Assembly: GCA_030340625.1 (NCBI GenBank) | Contig: JAOPHQ010000578.1 | Coordinates: 58,501-122,500 of the forward strand | Direction: 5' to 3' | Length of the DNA: 64,000 nucleotides | From: Merluccius polli | Lineage: Eukaryota; Chordata; Actinopteri; Gadiformes; Merlucciidae | Notes under the pieces: model-generated | The model's input: only the letters and a program-made list of their open reading frames with translations | Databases searched by the model: none | Told to the model about the DNA's origin: nothing | Shown: positions 18,354 to 29,332 of the stretch, one piece after another | Position numbering within the stretch: position 1 is the first letter of the stretch | How the letters are laid out: each line of letters starts with the position of its first letter | Made by a program: the position numbers and the translations under genes

Positions 18354-18575
18354 CCTTGTGTGTGTGGACGTGTGTGTCACTTGTGGGGAAACGAGGAGCG
18401 TGAAGGCTAACAGCAGCGCCGCTTCCTCTCAGGCTATCCTGACGCTAAATGAAAGACACGCCAGCGGGTCGCACCATAATCTGCCCACCGACGCCGCGTG
18501 CGCCGTGCGCTCCCATTGGCCGGGACACGCGAAAGCGTTCCTCGAAGCCACGCCCACTGCCTTTATAATAAAAAA
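18354..18575 (-). promoter_or_regulatory. ACLY: Putative ACLY promoter and non-coding first exon
   Basis: The coding part of ACLY needs an upstream non-coding exon. On the minus strand, this C+G-rich stretch has in order tattataaaggc (about 18565), a GC-type box gggcgtggc (about 18551), a CCAAT box in ggccaatggga (about 18516), then a transcribed-looking leader ending acacaag/GTAACG, a good splice donor at 18353-18354. NF-Y and Sp1 sites next to each other are known for ACLY promoters in mammals. The exon limits are inferred; RNA data would be needed to fix the start site. Confidence 0.5.
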
Positions 18576-19079
18576 CCACGATGGTAAAAACAACGCAAAT
18601 AGACAGAAGCGCTCACGCTAGCGTTGCACAGGTGGTGCAATTATGTAACTAAGTACATTTACTCAAGGGCTGTACGTCGGTACACGTTTCAGGTACTCAG
18701 GTACTCTATTTTTTGCTAGTTTGTACTTCTACTCCACTACATCCCAGAGGCAAACATTGCACTTTTGACTCCACTACATGTATCTGACAGCTTTAGTTAC
18801 TGGTTACTTTGCAGATTCAGATTCACAATACAAAATATCATCAATAAATAAATGATATCATTATATTAATAAGGCTTTATTGCCCCCCCCCCCCCCCCAA
18901 GAGGAAACTCACAAGCTACCCAGCAGCATGTAAAGTCATATATAAAATATATATAAATAATATAAAATGAGCTCCACCTTTAACAGCTGCACCATTAAAG
19001 CGATGAACACATTAATGCATCAATATATACTGTATAATCCCATAATATAATATACACTCACCGGCCACTTTATTAGGTA

Positions 19080-22000
19080 CACCTTGCTAGTACCGGGTTG
19101 GACCCCCTTTTGCCTTCAGAACTGCCTTAATCCTTCGTGGCACAGATTCAACAAGGTACTGGAAACATTCCTCAGAGAGTTTGGTCCATATTGACATGAT
19201 AGCATCACGCAGTTGCTGCAGATTTGTCGGCTGCACATCTATGGAGTCAGAATAGTGTCATCATTCAAACCTGAAAAAAAAGGTTTCAAAGGCTTGTAAG
19301 TCTGTGTTTGAAATCTCAACACCTTGTAAAAAAGGTTTTGCACCACTGAAAAAAGAGATTATAGCCTGAAAAAAAAAAGTCAAACATCTGCAAACATGAT
19401 TTTGTGTTCTATTTTATCTTCTTCATCATTTTCACCAACACATTTTCAAAGCTAAAATGTTTTCACAAACACATTTTCAAAGTTTAAAAATGTTCACCAG
19501 CGCATTTGCAGAGTTTCAAATCTGACACTGTTCTAACAGTGTATTACTTTGTTTCCCGGTTTTGAAACCTTGTAAATGGGATTCTGCAAACAGCTGTTCA
19601 AACATTGAGAAATACGTTTTGAAAGGTTGAATATCTATTTTTAAAAACTTGTAAAGGTGTAAATTTACACCATTGCAATGTATTTTTTCAGAACTTAATT
19701 TTCAGCACTGACTTTTCAGAGATTTGACCACACGGGCGCAAGCTTGCGAGTCACGTGATTATTGACACTGTTCTGACGCCGTTCGTTTTGAAACTCCTTT
19801 AGCGTCAAAGCTCTGAAAACGTGGTTCTGAAAAAAAGGAAAAAAAAAACCTTCCTGGGGGCGGGACCATCTTGCTCTAAACCTATTGGTTGCTCTCTGCT
19901 GAGGCACAGTCCAATCACATGCGCCGTTGACCGGGCTGTGCGGGATTGACAGTGCTCTGCCGATGACTAACAAGCGACTTGCGCGGTTGATTTTGTTGTC
20001 TATTTTCTGGAACCATGGCTGGTAGACAGGCGAGCAATTTTATTCTGTATTGTTTGCGTTCTAACCGCCCGCGAGCCTCCTGCGGCTCGCCAAGCTGTAA
20101 TTTGCAACACGTTCTCATCGCAACTCGTAATATACCGACGGTTTGTCACGCCCCTAGACGTGATACTGACGCAAAATGTACCCTCCCGCGTCTGTGTGAA
20201 ACAATCTCATAAACCCGTTCGCGGTGGTAAGAGACGAGCAGAGTCTACAGCGTCCGCAGTCTACTGTGAAACAATTCACTCCATAAAGGGTTATGTTTAG
20301 GGTTATGGTAAGCGTAATCTATCACCGTGACCGGGGTATTATTGGAGTGAATGGACTCTGTAGACTCTGCTGGTCTCTTACCACCGCGAACGGGTTTATG
20401 AGAACCCCCAGATCGTTTCACGATCTGGTAGAGTCTTTGCCAGCTTCAAAGCAATGAATAACCTACATCAGCGGGTGCTGTGTATGGATCACAAGTTCCG
20501 AGTATGTTTATCTTCTCTTCATATCTAATTTTAACATTTTGTGACAAATGGTCTAAATAGTTGATTTATTTAAGTATCGGAAATCTGCAAGGCTGCAATT
20601 CCCCTGGTTGGCCGTTGTTCGTCGCCATTTTGCCAGCGTTTGTTGCCCTCCAGGTATCCATGGTAGTCACGTGACCGCAAAGTATGACTATTATTTATGC
20701 CATGCGAGCCACAAATTAGTCTACAGCGTCCATTCACTCCAATAATAACCCGGTCACGGTGATAGATTACGCTAACCATAACCCTAACCATAATCCTTTA
20801 TGGAGTGAATTGTTTCACAGTAGACTGCGGACGCTGTAGACTCTGTTCTGCGAGCGGACGCTGTAGACTCTGCTCGTCTCTTACCACCGCGAACGGGTTT
20901 ATGAGATTGTTTCACACAGATCGTTTCACACAGACGCGGGAGGGTACATTTTGCGTCAGTATCACGTCTAGGGGCGTGACAAACCGTCGGTATATTACGA
21001 GTTGGGATGAGAACGTGTTGCAAATGACAGCTTGGCGAGCCGCAGGAGGCTCGCGGGTGGTTAGAACGCAAACAATACAGAATAAAATTGCTCGCCTGTC
21101 TACCAGCCATGGTTCCAGAAAATAGACAACAAAATCAACCACGCAAGTCGCTTGTTATTCTTGTCATCGACAGAGCACTGTCAATCCCGCACAGCCCGGT
21201 CAACGGCGCATGTGATTGGACTGTGCCTCAGCAGAGAGCAACCAATAGGTTTAGAGCAAGATGGTCCCGCCCCCAGGAAGGTTTTTTTCCCCTTTTTTTC
21301 AGAACCACGTTTTCAGAGCTTTGAGCTAAAGGAGTTTCAAAACGAACGGCGTCAGAACAGTGTCAATAATCACGTGACTCGCAAGCTTGCGCCCGTGTGG
21401 TCAAATCTCTGAAAAGTCAGTGCTGAAAATTAAGTTCTGAAAAAATACATTGCAATGGTGTAAATTTACACCTTTACAAGTTTTTAAAAATAAATATTCA
21501 ACCTTTCAAAACGTATTTCTCAATGTTTGAACAGCTGTTTGCAGAATCCCATTTACAAGGTTTCGAAACCGGGAAACAAAGTAATACACTGTTAGAACAG
21601 TGTCAGATTTGAAACTCTGCAAATGCGCTGGTGAACATTTTTAAACTTTGAAAATGTGTTTGTGAAAACATTTTAGCTTTGAAAATGTGTTGGTGAAAAT
21701 GATGAAGAAATAAAATAGAACACAAAATCATGTTTGCAGATGTTTGACTTTTTTTTTTCAGGCTATAATCTCTTTTTTCAGTGGTGCAAAACCTTTTTTA
21801 CAAGGTGTTGAGTTTTCAAACACAGACTTACAAGCCTTTGAAACCTTTTTTTTCAGGTTTGAATGATGACACTATTCTGACTCCATACACATCCATGATG
21901 CGAATCTCCCGTTCCACCACATCCCAAAGGTGCTCTATTGGATTGAGATCTGGTGACTGTGGAGGCCATTTGAGTACAGTGAACTCATTGTCATGTTCAA

Positions 22001-22781
22001 GAAACCAGTCTGAGATGATTCGCGCTTTATGACATGGCGCGTTATCCTGCTGGAAGTAGCCATCAGAAGATGGGTACACTGTGGTCATAAAGGGATGGAC
22101 ATGGTCAGCAACAATACTCAGGTAGTCTGTGGCTTTGACACGATGCTCAATTGGTACTAATAAGCCCAAAGTGTGCCAGGAAAATATCCCCCACACCATT
22201 ACACCACCACCACCAGCCTGAACCGTTGATACAAGGCAGGATGGATCCATGCTTTCATGTTGTTGACGCCAAATTCTGACCCTACCATCCGAATGTCGCA
22301 GCAGAAATCGAGACTCATCAGACCAGGCAACGTTTTTCCAATCTTCGATTGTCCAATTTTGGTGAGCCTGTGCGAATTGTAGCCTCAGTTTCCTGTTCTT
22401 AGCTGACAGGAGTGGCACCCGGTGTGGTCTTCTGCTGCTGTAGCCCATCCGCCTCAAGGTTCGACGTGTTGTGCGTTCAGAGATGCTCTTCTGCATACCT
22501 CTGTTGTAACGAGTGGTTATTTGAGTTACAGTTGCCTTTCTATCAGCTCGAACCAGTCTGGCCATTCTCCTCTGACCTCTAGCATCAACAAGGCATTTGC
22601 GCCCACAGAACTGCCGCTCACTGGATATTTTCTCTTTTTCGGACCATTCTCTGTAAACCCTAGAGATGGTTGTGCGTGAAAATCCCAGTAGATCAGCAGT
22701 CTCTGAAATACTCAGACCAGCCCGTCTGGCACCAACAACCATGCCACGTTCAAAGTCACTTAAATCACCTTTCTTCCCCAT
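19080..22781 (-). pseudogene. Tc1 transposase, disrupted by insertion
   Basis: The N-terminal part runs from 22781 (MGKKGDLSDFERGM) to about 21890, including the helix-turn-helix and the DDE residues. The C-terminal 50 or so codons lie at 19080-19239, on the other side of the inserted inverted-repeat element. Apart from the insertion it matches the intact copy at 41035-42075, so the insertion probably post-dates a recent Tc1 burst. Confidence 0.85.
19240..21887. mobile_element. 2.65-kb foldback element, unknown family
   Basis: Two arms of about 1.1 kb in opposite orientation (about 19240-20350 and 20735-21887) flank a centre of about 385 bp. Ends are TATGGAGTCAGAATAGTGTC and its inverse, flanked by the 6-bp duplication cacatc (19234-19239, 21888-21893) inside the Tc1 transposase gene. 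Each arm carries an ATG-initiated short frame beginning MAGRQASNFILYCLRSN (20015-20212 plus; 20784-21110 minus). The arms contain many tttgaaa/tttcaaa motifs. I do not recognise the family, and no transposase domain is evident. Confidence 0.85.
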
Positions 22782-23400
22782 TCTGATGCTCGGTTTGAAC
22801 TGCAGCAGATCGTCCTGACCATGTCTACATGCCTAAATGCATTGAGTTGCTGCCATGTGATTGGCTGATTAGAAATTTGCGAGCAGTTGGACAGGTGTAC
22901 CTAATAAAGTGGCCGGTGAGTGTATATTATTCTAAAATGGGCCATTCTGCATAATGAATACGTTTGTACTTTATGTTGCAAGTAGTATTAAGCACAGGAG
23001 ACCGACATACGTTCAAGTGTAATTGTATTTTAAGGTAAGCACGTAGCACAGTACTGTAGTTCTAGCTTAGACTAACTCTCACGTGTCCTTCTACCTCCTC
23101 TCTACAACACACTACATAACAGTAGAGCGCACCTTAATGGTGTAATCAGGTAGTGGACACAACATCCCCCCACAACGTAAAACAATTACTTCTCTCTGTA
23201 AGAACCTTTGAAGTAATACAATTATTCTTATGTAAATCTATAACCATAGAACATTAAACCAAGTGATAGAAATGAGAAATAATATCATGGCTAGTATCGG
23301 ACCGTAATAGTTAAATGCAAAATAATAAAAATGCAAAATAATAATTGACTGTATTTATCAAAACACATTTAGCAAGAACATTTAAGCTCAGAAACATGAC

Positions 23401-23754
23401 TTAAAAGGATACGGCAAAGTCCTGGGTTCTTCCATTTCCTGTATCATAGTCTTTTAACCAGTCCGGAGGTTTACGATCTCTGGCAGGATGCACTCGGTCA
23501 TGCATGGTTCTCTCAGGCGTGTAGGGTTGAGATGTTCCAGCCAGCGGCTGCTCTGTAGGCATCACTGCTGCATCAGTTGCTTGAGTGCGCTGGTCTGCAG
23601 ATATCACGGCTGCATCAGGTACGCGAGTGAGGTGAGAGGAATGCCAAAGTTTCCCATCAGAAAGTCTGTATGTGCAGGGACCCACTTCCTTTTGAATTTC
23701 AACTGGCTTTGTGAATCTGGGATGTCCTTTGGGCACATGAGTCTGCTTCTTCAC
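23401..23754 (-). pseudogene. Gypsy pol C-terminal piece, out of frame
   Basis: The frame (VKKQTHVPKGHPRFTKPVEI ... GPCTYRLSDGKLWHSSHLTR) is the usual post-integrase tail of gypsy polymerases. It is separated from the main frame by a hairpin-forming stretch at 23757-23822, where actttgtcacctactttgag is followed after about 20 nt by its inverse. Confidence 0.7.
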
Positions 23755-23835
23755 TCTTACTTTGTCACCTACTTTGAGAGGGGAGCGCGAGCACCTACTC
23801 TCAAAGTAGGTGACAAAGTCACAGTATGTCTTGAT

Positions 23836-26800
23836 CTAAGTCTGGCGGTTGGAGACCTGCTGGCGTACCTCAGCATCACTGTGTTCGCAGTCTGGCAATG
23901 GCATAACAGCAAGTTTGGTTCTCATCTTGCGACCAAACATCAGTTCAAAAGGTGAAACATTCGTCATTGAATGTGGGGTTGCACGGTAAGTCTGTAGGAA
24001 AGCAGTCATTGTTTCTTTCCATGGTGTAGCTTGTACGATGGCAGCTTGCACACAGCTCTTCAAGACTCGATTAAATCTTTCTACAGCTCCATTAGACGCT
24101 GGGTGATACACAGACACCTTGATCTGTCTTATGTTGCGGTCTTTGAAGAATGTGGAAAGGGCAGTAGAAATCAGTTGAGGCCCATTGTCAGTCACTACAC
24201 ATTCAGGGTTGCCATAACGACTGAAGATGTTAGCGAGGGATCCAATCATGACCTCGCTGGTAATTGATGCTGTAAAAGCCACTTCAGGCCATTTGGAATA
24301 GTAGTCAGTAAGAGCAATGGCATACCTACAGTTCCATGGGGCTGTCTCGAACGGTCCTACTATGTCCAGACCTATCTTGGTCCATGGTGCTGCAGGCAGA
24401 GGTACTGGCTGTAGTGGTGCGGCGAAAGTCTTTGCCATGCGGTCCAGGCTTTGACATAGCGTGCAGGCTGAGATGTAAGACTGAGCAAGGGAATCCATTC
24501 CAGGGAACCAATACAACTCGCGCAGACGTTGTTTAGTTCGTACTATGCCCTGGTGGTTCTCATGTGCCAGCACAACTAATGTTTTCCGTAAAGAAATAGG
24601 CACCACTAAGCGAGACCCACGGCACACTAAGTCTCCGTGTACACTCAGTTCATTTCGCATTTTGAAGTATGGTTGCAGTTCAGTACTCACTGATTTTTGA
24701 GAAGCAGGCCATCTTTTTTTAATCTGTGTGCACAGAGCACAGATCTCTGTGCACGATGTGGAGGCAGATTTGAACTCAGACGGTGTAATGGCAGCTTGTG
24801 CTGTGGAAAGCAATGCAACCAACTCAGGCTCAGTCTCTGGTTCGTATGCAGGATCAGTAAGCAATGGTAATCGAGACAAGCAATCCGCGGTTTGGTTCTG
24901 TGTGCCAGCACGGTACACTACGTCATAGTTGAAGCACAGCAGTCGGGCTGACCATCTCGCGATGCGCATTCCAGCTCTGTCAGCACCTTTAGTAGATAGA
25001 AGAGTAGTGAGGGCCTGGTGATCGGTACGCAGAGTGAATCTGTGCCCCCACAGGTACGTTCTCCACTTCTCGACTGCCCAAACACAGCCTAAGGCCTCTT
25101 TTTCAACTGTTGCATATTTTCTTTCAGCCTGTGTCAACGTTCTTGAAGCAAATGCGACTGTGCGTTCAATGTTGTTAGGATGTATCTGCGTGAAGACGGC
25201 GCCTACGCCATAGTCAGAGGCGTCTGTAGAAACGATGCTTGGCAGGGCAGGGTCATACAAGGCCAATGCTGGGCTGTCCACCAACAGCTGTTTCAACTCC
25301 CTGAAACACTTGTCAGCCGCATCAGTCCATTTGAAGTCTGAGTCACTGCGAAGGACGGCACGCAGTGGCTCCACCACAGTCGCATGGTTGGGCATGAATT
25401 TGTTGTACCATGAAATCATGCCCAGAAATGAATGCAAGGTGTCTGCATCGTGTGGTGGAGGTGCTTGTGCAATTGCTTTAACATGTTCTGTATCCGGCTC
25501 GATGCCTTGTGCGGACACTAAGTGACCCAGAAAGCGCAGACTGGACTGTCTGAACTGGCACTTTTTATCATTGAGACGCAAACCTGCATTTGTAAGCCGC
25601 TGTAACACTTCTTGAAGTGCAGTGTCGTGCAGCGCTTGGGTGCGTCCAAAGCATATGATGTCATCTAGGTAGTTGTTGACGTTTGGAACACCTTGCAGGA
25701 CGACTGACATCATCTTCTGAAAAGCAGATGGAGCTGATGCCAAACCATAAGGTACCCTGCAGAATCTGAAAAGGCCTTCATGGGTTACAAATGCAGTCAA
25801 ATCCCTACTATCGGGATGCAGAGGAAGTTGATGATAGGCACTCTCAAGATCAATTGTGGAAAACAAGATTGACCCAGCAAGTAGAAAGCAGTACATATGT
25901 GGTAGAGGATGACTATCCACCACTATGGCTTTATTTGGTTCTCTGAGGTCAACACACATTCTTATGCCACCTGTTTTCTTCTGTATCACGACGATGGGTG
26001 AAACCCAGGGTGATGCGTCAATCCGTTCAATCACCCCAGCAGCGAGCAATCTGTTCAATTCATCAGACACATCAGATCTGACAGCAAAGGGCAGACGTCG
26101 TAACTTTTGGTGAACAGGTATGGCAGACTCAGAGACCTTAACTTTATGCATGAAACCTTTCACACAACCCACTGTTGGAGCTTGCGCTTCGGCTTTGGAG
26201 AGCTGCATGACTGGGCTGGAAGCAGGAGGGTTGCAGGCAGGTGAGGCAGAAAGCACCTTGTCACCCTCAATACGCAGCTGAAGTGCAGTTATCAAATCCA
26301 TGCCCATTAGTGGAGTCCCAGTCTCTGTTACATAAAAATTCACTTTACAGTACTCACTGCTCCTCACCACTGTAGCAGGCATGCATCCCAGCACTTTGAT
26401 TGGAGTTTGGGAGTATGTCACAAGACGAGCCGCAGGCGGCTGTAGAGGCACTCCCTCGAAGTATTCCTCCACTATGCATTTTGGCAAAACTGACACTGAG
26501 GCTCCCGTATCCACTGTAAGTGTAACTGTCTTTTGCAATGTCCCAGCACGAATGTCCACAGTGCAATGTAGTTTTGCTGGTGACTCTGACTGTTGCAGCA
26601 ATAGCAGAGTATATTCCGGTATTTCCACTTGACGCACGCTATGAGTCTGCGCAGCAGACCTACACACGCGCACAAAATGTCCCTTCTTGTTGCAGGTTTT
26701 ACACATGACTTTAATCGCGGGGCATTCCGGTGCATTAGCCAAATGCTTGTCGGATCCACAACGAAAACATGAGCGGGGATTTGTAGCGGGAGTGTAACTG

Positions 26801-27048
26801 GCGGTAGAATGGCTTGCAGATGAGCCTGAACGTACATTCCCGTATGGCTGTCTACTCATCCCTTTTCCTTGAACTTGGACTGCATGTACAGGAAAGCTAC
26901 TTTTAACACTAGTCATGCACTTCGCTTGTTCTCCAGCTGACTCTGTCTGACTAGCAATAGTGGTAGCCTGCTCCAGTGTTAACTTTTCTTTTAGCAACAG
27001 TCTTTCTCGGATCCGTGGATTTGCAACATGTTCCACTAGCTGGAACAT
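23836..27048 (-). CDS. Gypsy gag(partial)-pol polyprotein
   Basis: A 1,070-codon open frame. In order: gag end with two zinc knuckles (the second CKTCNKKGHFVRVC fits C-x2-C-x4-H-x4-C, the first is degenerate); aspartic protease (VDTGASVSVLP); reverse transcriptase (FSTIDLESAYHQLPL and the catalytic NNYLDDII); RNase H (STDASDYGVGAVF); integrase with the zinc-binding region (HENHQGIVRTKQ, CTLCQS) and catalytic core (LDIVGPF, VVTDNGPQ, NGAVERFNR). The N-terminus starts inside gag next to the LTR. The 3' end is cut off by a local inverted repeat at about 23757-23822; the rest of pol continues in another frame at 23401-23754. Confidence 0.85.
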   Translation of the reverse strand: MFQLVEHVANPRIRERLLLKEKLTLEQATTIASQTESAGEQAKCMTSVKSSFPVHAVQVQGKGMSRQPYGNVRSGSSASHSTASYTPATNPRSCFRCGSDKHLANAPECPAIKVMCKTCNKKGHFVRVCRSAAQTHSVRQVEIPEYTLLLLQQSESPAKLHCTVDIRAGTLQKTVTLTVDTGASVSVLPKCIVEEYFEGVPLQPPAARLVTYSQTPIKVLGCMPATVVRSSEYCKVNFYVTETGTPLMGMDLITALQLRIEGDKVLSASPACNPPASSPVMQLSKAEAQAPTVGCVKGFMHKVKVSESAIPVHQKLRRLPFAVRSDVSDELNRLLAAGVIERIDASPWVSPIVVIQKKTGGIRMCVDLREPNKAIVVDSHPLPHMYCFLLAGSILFSTIDLESAYHQLPLHPDSRDLTAFVTHEGLFRFCRVPYGLASAPSAFQKMMSVVLQGVPNVNNYLDDIICFGRTQALHDTALQEVLQRLTNAGLRLNDKKCQFRQSSLRFLGHLVSAQGIEPDTEHVKAIAQAPPPHDADTLHSFLGMISWYNKFMPNHATVVEPLRAVLRSDSDFKWTDAADKCFRELKQLLVDSPALALYDPALPSIVSTDASDYGVGAVFTQIHPNNIERTVAFASRTLTQAERKYATVEKEALGCVWAVEKWRTYLWGHRFTLRTDHQALTTLLSTKGADRAGMRIARWSARLLCFNYDVVYRAGTQNQTADCLSRLPLLTDPAYEPETEPELVALLSTAQAAITPSEFKSASTSCTEICALCTQIKKRWPASQKSVSTELQPYFKMRNELSVHGDLVCRGSRLVVPISLRKTLVVLAHENHQGIVRTKQRLRELYWFPGMDSLAQSYISACTLCQSLDRMAKTFAAPLQPVPLPAAPWTKIGLDIVGPFETAPWNCRYAIALTDYYSKWPEVAFTASITSEVMIGSLANIFSRYGNPECVVTDNGPQLISTALSTFFKDRNIRQIKVSVYHPASNGAVERFNRVLKSCVQAAIVQATPWKETMTAFLQTYRATPHSMTNVSPFELMFGRKMRTKLAVMPLPDCEHSDAEVRQQVSNRQT

Positions 27049-27309
27049 GTTGTCGTCAGCAAGTAGTATTAAGCACAGGAGACCGACATACGTTCAAGTG
27101 TAATTGTATTTTAAGGTAAGCACGTAGCACAGTACTGTAGTTCTAGCTTAGACTAACTCTCACGTGTCCTTCTTCTACCTCCTCTCTACAACACACTACA
27201 TAACAGTCGAGCGCACCTTAGTGGTGTAATCAGGTAGTGGACACAACATACTTTTACTTAAGTAACATTTTCAATACAGGACTTCTACAGTGTGTGTTTT
27301 TCAGATAAT

Positions 27310-28650
27310 TCAAAATTGTGGAATATCTAGTGAGGCAGAGGTCAATGGTCTGATGAGAAGGGTGTAGGCCATGAGAAGCTGCATCGTCTGACACTAAGTT
27401 TGTGAGTGTGGGTCAAACGGGACCTGAGTTACTGCCTTTAAAAATAAGCAACTGACCCATTGGTCCCCTTTTCCAGATTAGGACATTTGGAGATGATCTG
27501 GATCAATGTGGATCAACAGAACTCTTTTCATAACTTTTACTAATGAGGCTCCAAAGCAAATTTGAAAATTAAGATGTCACATCTTAATTGCATGGCTTTA
27601 GGTCACACAGTGTGAAATATGGCTGTATTAAAGGTGCACTATTTTTCTTCTGACTGTAGCGCCCCCTATTGTTCAAGATGGACACATTTTGGTTAATCTC
27701 GACCCATACATTTCCATACACCAAGTTTGATTATGTCTGCCCCAAGATAACCGTGAGTTTTGGCTCCTTGAAGCTGATTGGACCAATTTTGGGCTCTGGC
27801 GGCCATGTTGTTTGGTCAATAACCTTCATCTTACTTGACCAATTAGAATCCTCCAAATGTTGGTTCCACTCAAATTTGACATTCGGGCTAGGAACTTCAG
27901 CCTCTTGAGTGAATGTTGGTATTTTAGGGCCCCAATGCATGTGGCCAATCTTCTGGCTGTCCCTTCTGGGGTGGGTTCTAGACATGGGACCCCAATTTGT
28001 GTGAATTGGATTTACTGTTTAGGAGGTATGTCTATTAACTGCAAAGGGGCGTTTGTGCACAATAGGGCTTGTACATCAGAATGCATCATGGGATTTTTGT
28101 TGGGGATACTCCGCCATATTGAGAGGACTCAATAGAGTTGTAGTACTGTGAAATCCACATCAACTTAAATAAACCTTAATAGGCTAATGAAAACTTTGTT
28201 TTGCCACGTCTCACATTAGACACGCGGTAGTAGTTTCAAACAACAATGTCTCCCCATAATGACAAATCATTTTCCAAATAACTACTAAACAATGACCCAA
28301 AAAAAGCATCACTACCTCGGAATAACCAACATGCTAATGCTCCTGCGCTTCTGAAATGGTGGGGGTCATTGCGATGTGACGGCACAATGTAAAACTTTGA
28401 CCCATCGGTGGCACAAGAGACTGGGTCTGTTGCTTCCTCTTTATACGTGGACGTTTGGGATGGTTCTGCATCAATGTGTACATATTGGTAAAAAGTGATC
28501 CAGGAGAATATGCCGAAGTAGTGAATGTGACGGAATAATAAAAAAAAGCAAACAATAGGTGCACTTTTGGTGGTTGACACCTAATATTAAAAATGTTAAG
28601 TATGATAAACTAATTGTCATTTGTCAATATATCATCGGTGAATTCTAAAA
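27310..28650. other. Intergenic sequence, unassigned
   Basis: The segment 27640-28130 (tagcgccccctattgttcaa and onward) looks like an unassigned interspersed repeat. No coding domain is recognised. Confidence 0.3.
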
Positions 28651-28653
28651 ATA

Positions 28654-28879
28654 CCGTAAATCCTCTAATATAGGCCCGGGCCTTTATTTTACTCAAGCGC
28701 ATCACGGCCCAGGCCTTTATTGGAAGGAGGCCAGAATTCGAGGCAGGCCTCTATTTCTATTTGAGCAAAACAGACTACCAGTAGAATTAATAAAAACGAG
28801 ACTCGCGTTAGTTGTGGATTATAATTGTTTTGGATGAGGAGCATTCCAGCTGTCATTTAACTATTTCACCATAATACGG
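28654..28879. repeat. Possible pogo-like MITE
   Basis: Ends CCGTAAATCC and (inverted) CCGTATTAT are flanked by TA on each side. The interior has ggcccgggcctttatt motifs. The terminal match is short, so this call is weak. Confidence 0.3.
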
Positions 28880-29332
28880 TAAGCAACTGTTGCATGCTTT
28901 TAGCAGAGATTATTTAATTTTATAGCAAAAAAATCAAATGGTCTTTGCTTTTAGATTTTTGATTAGGCTACCATTGATGTAACTTTAAAAGCAGTATTGG
29001 GGTGTGCAGGATAATGTATTGTGGCGACCACTGCCATGGACACCTATGGGGGTCCTGCGCAAGGGATGCTGGGGGGTGCACCTCTGGTAGGGGTTTGGAC
29101 CTTATTGGCGCCCCTGGATCACCTTGGGGTTGGTGGTTGGGGGATTGTTCATTGTGTGTGTTCCCTTACTGTGTGATGTGCAGTGTGTTCATGACCGTGA
29201 GTGAGAGTGTTAGTTGTGTTGGTCAGGTGTGCCGTGTTTCTGTGTTAGTGGGTGTGTTCGAAATAAAGACAACTACCGGAGTCGTGCGGTGTATGGGGTA
29301 TATGGCAGCGCGTCCAAAAGAGGAGGAGACAG

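Larger units (their letters stand above)
19055..22922 (-). mobile_element. Tc1-like element copy 1, split by an insertion
   Basis: Ends cactcaccggccactttatt and its inverse, flanked by TA (19053-19054, 22923-22924). It is nearly identical to the intact copy at 41003-42222, but its transposase frame is interrupted by a 2.65-kb inverted-repeat element (19240-21887). Confidence 0.9.
22973..27249 (-). mobile_element. Ty3/gypsy LTR retrotransposon, internally deleted at the 5' end
   Basis: Two direct repeats of about 193 bp (22973-23165 and about 27055-27249) share gcaagtagtattaagcacag through gtagtggacacaacat. The flanking duplication is acttt (22968-22972, 27250-27254). A purine tract (GTGGGGGG on the minus strand, about 23166-23173) adjoins the 3' LTR, as expected for plus-strand priming. 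The 5' LTR is joined almost directly to the middle of gag, so the primer binding site and gag N-terminus are missing. Confidence 0.85.
18640..27310. mobile_element. Old fish interspersed repeat hosting Tc1 and gypsy insertions
   Basis: The left part (taactaagtacatttactca, cttctactccactac, tgacagctttagttactggt) and right part (aaaatgggccattctgcata at about 22932; cttaagtaacattttcaata at 27259) look like pieces of one abundant fish repeat. Removing the Tc1 element (19055-22922) and the gypsy element (22973-27249), each with one target duplication, rejoins them smoothly. A poly-C run lies at about 18883. The outer limits are approximate. Confidence 0.6.

Noticed and set aside
23488..23955. A 155-codon plus-strand frame
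   Set aside because: Antisense to the gypsy pol tail and includes the local hairpin; no motif.
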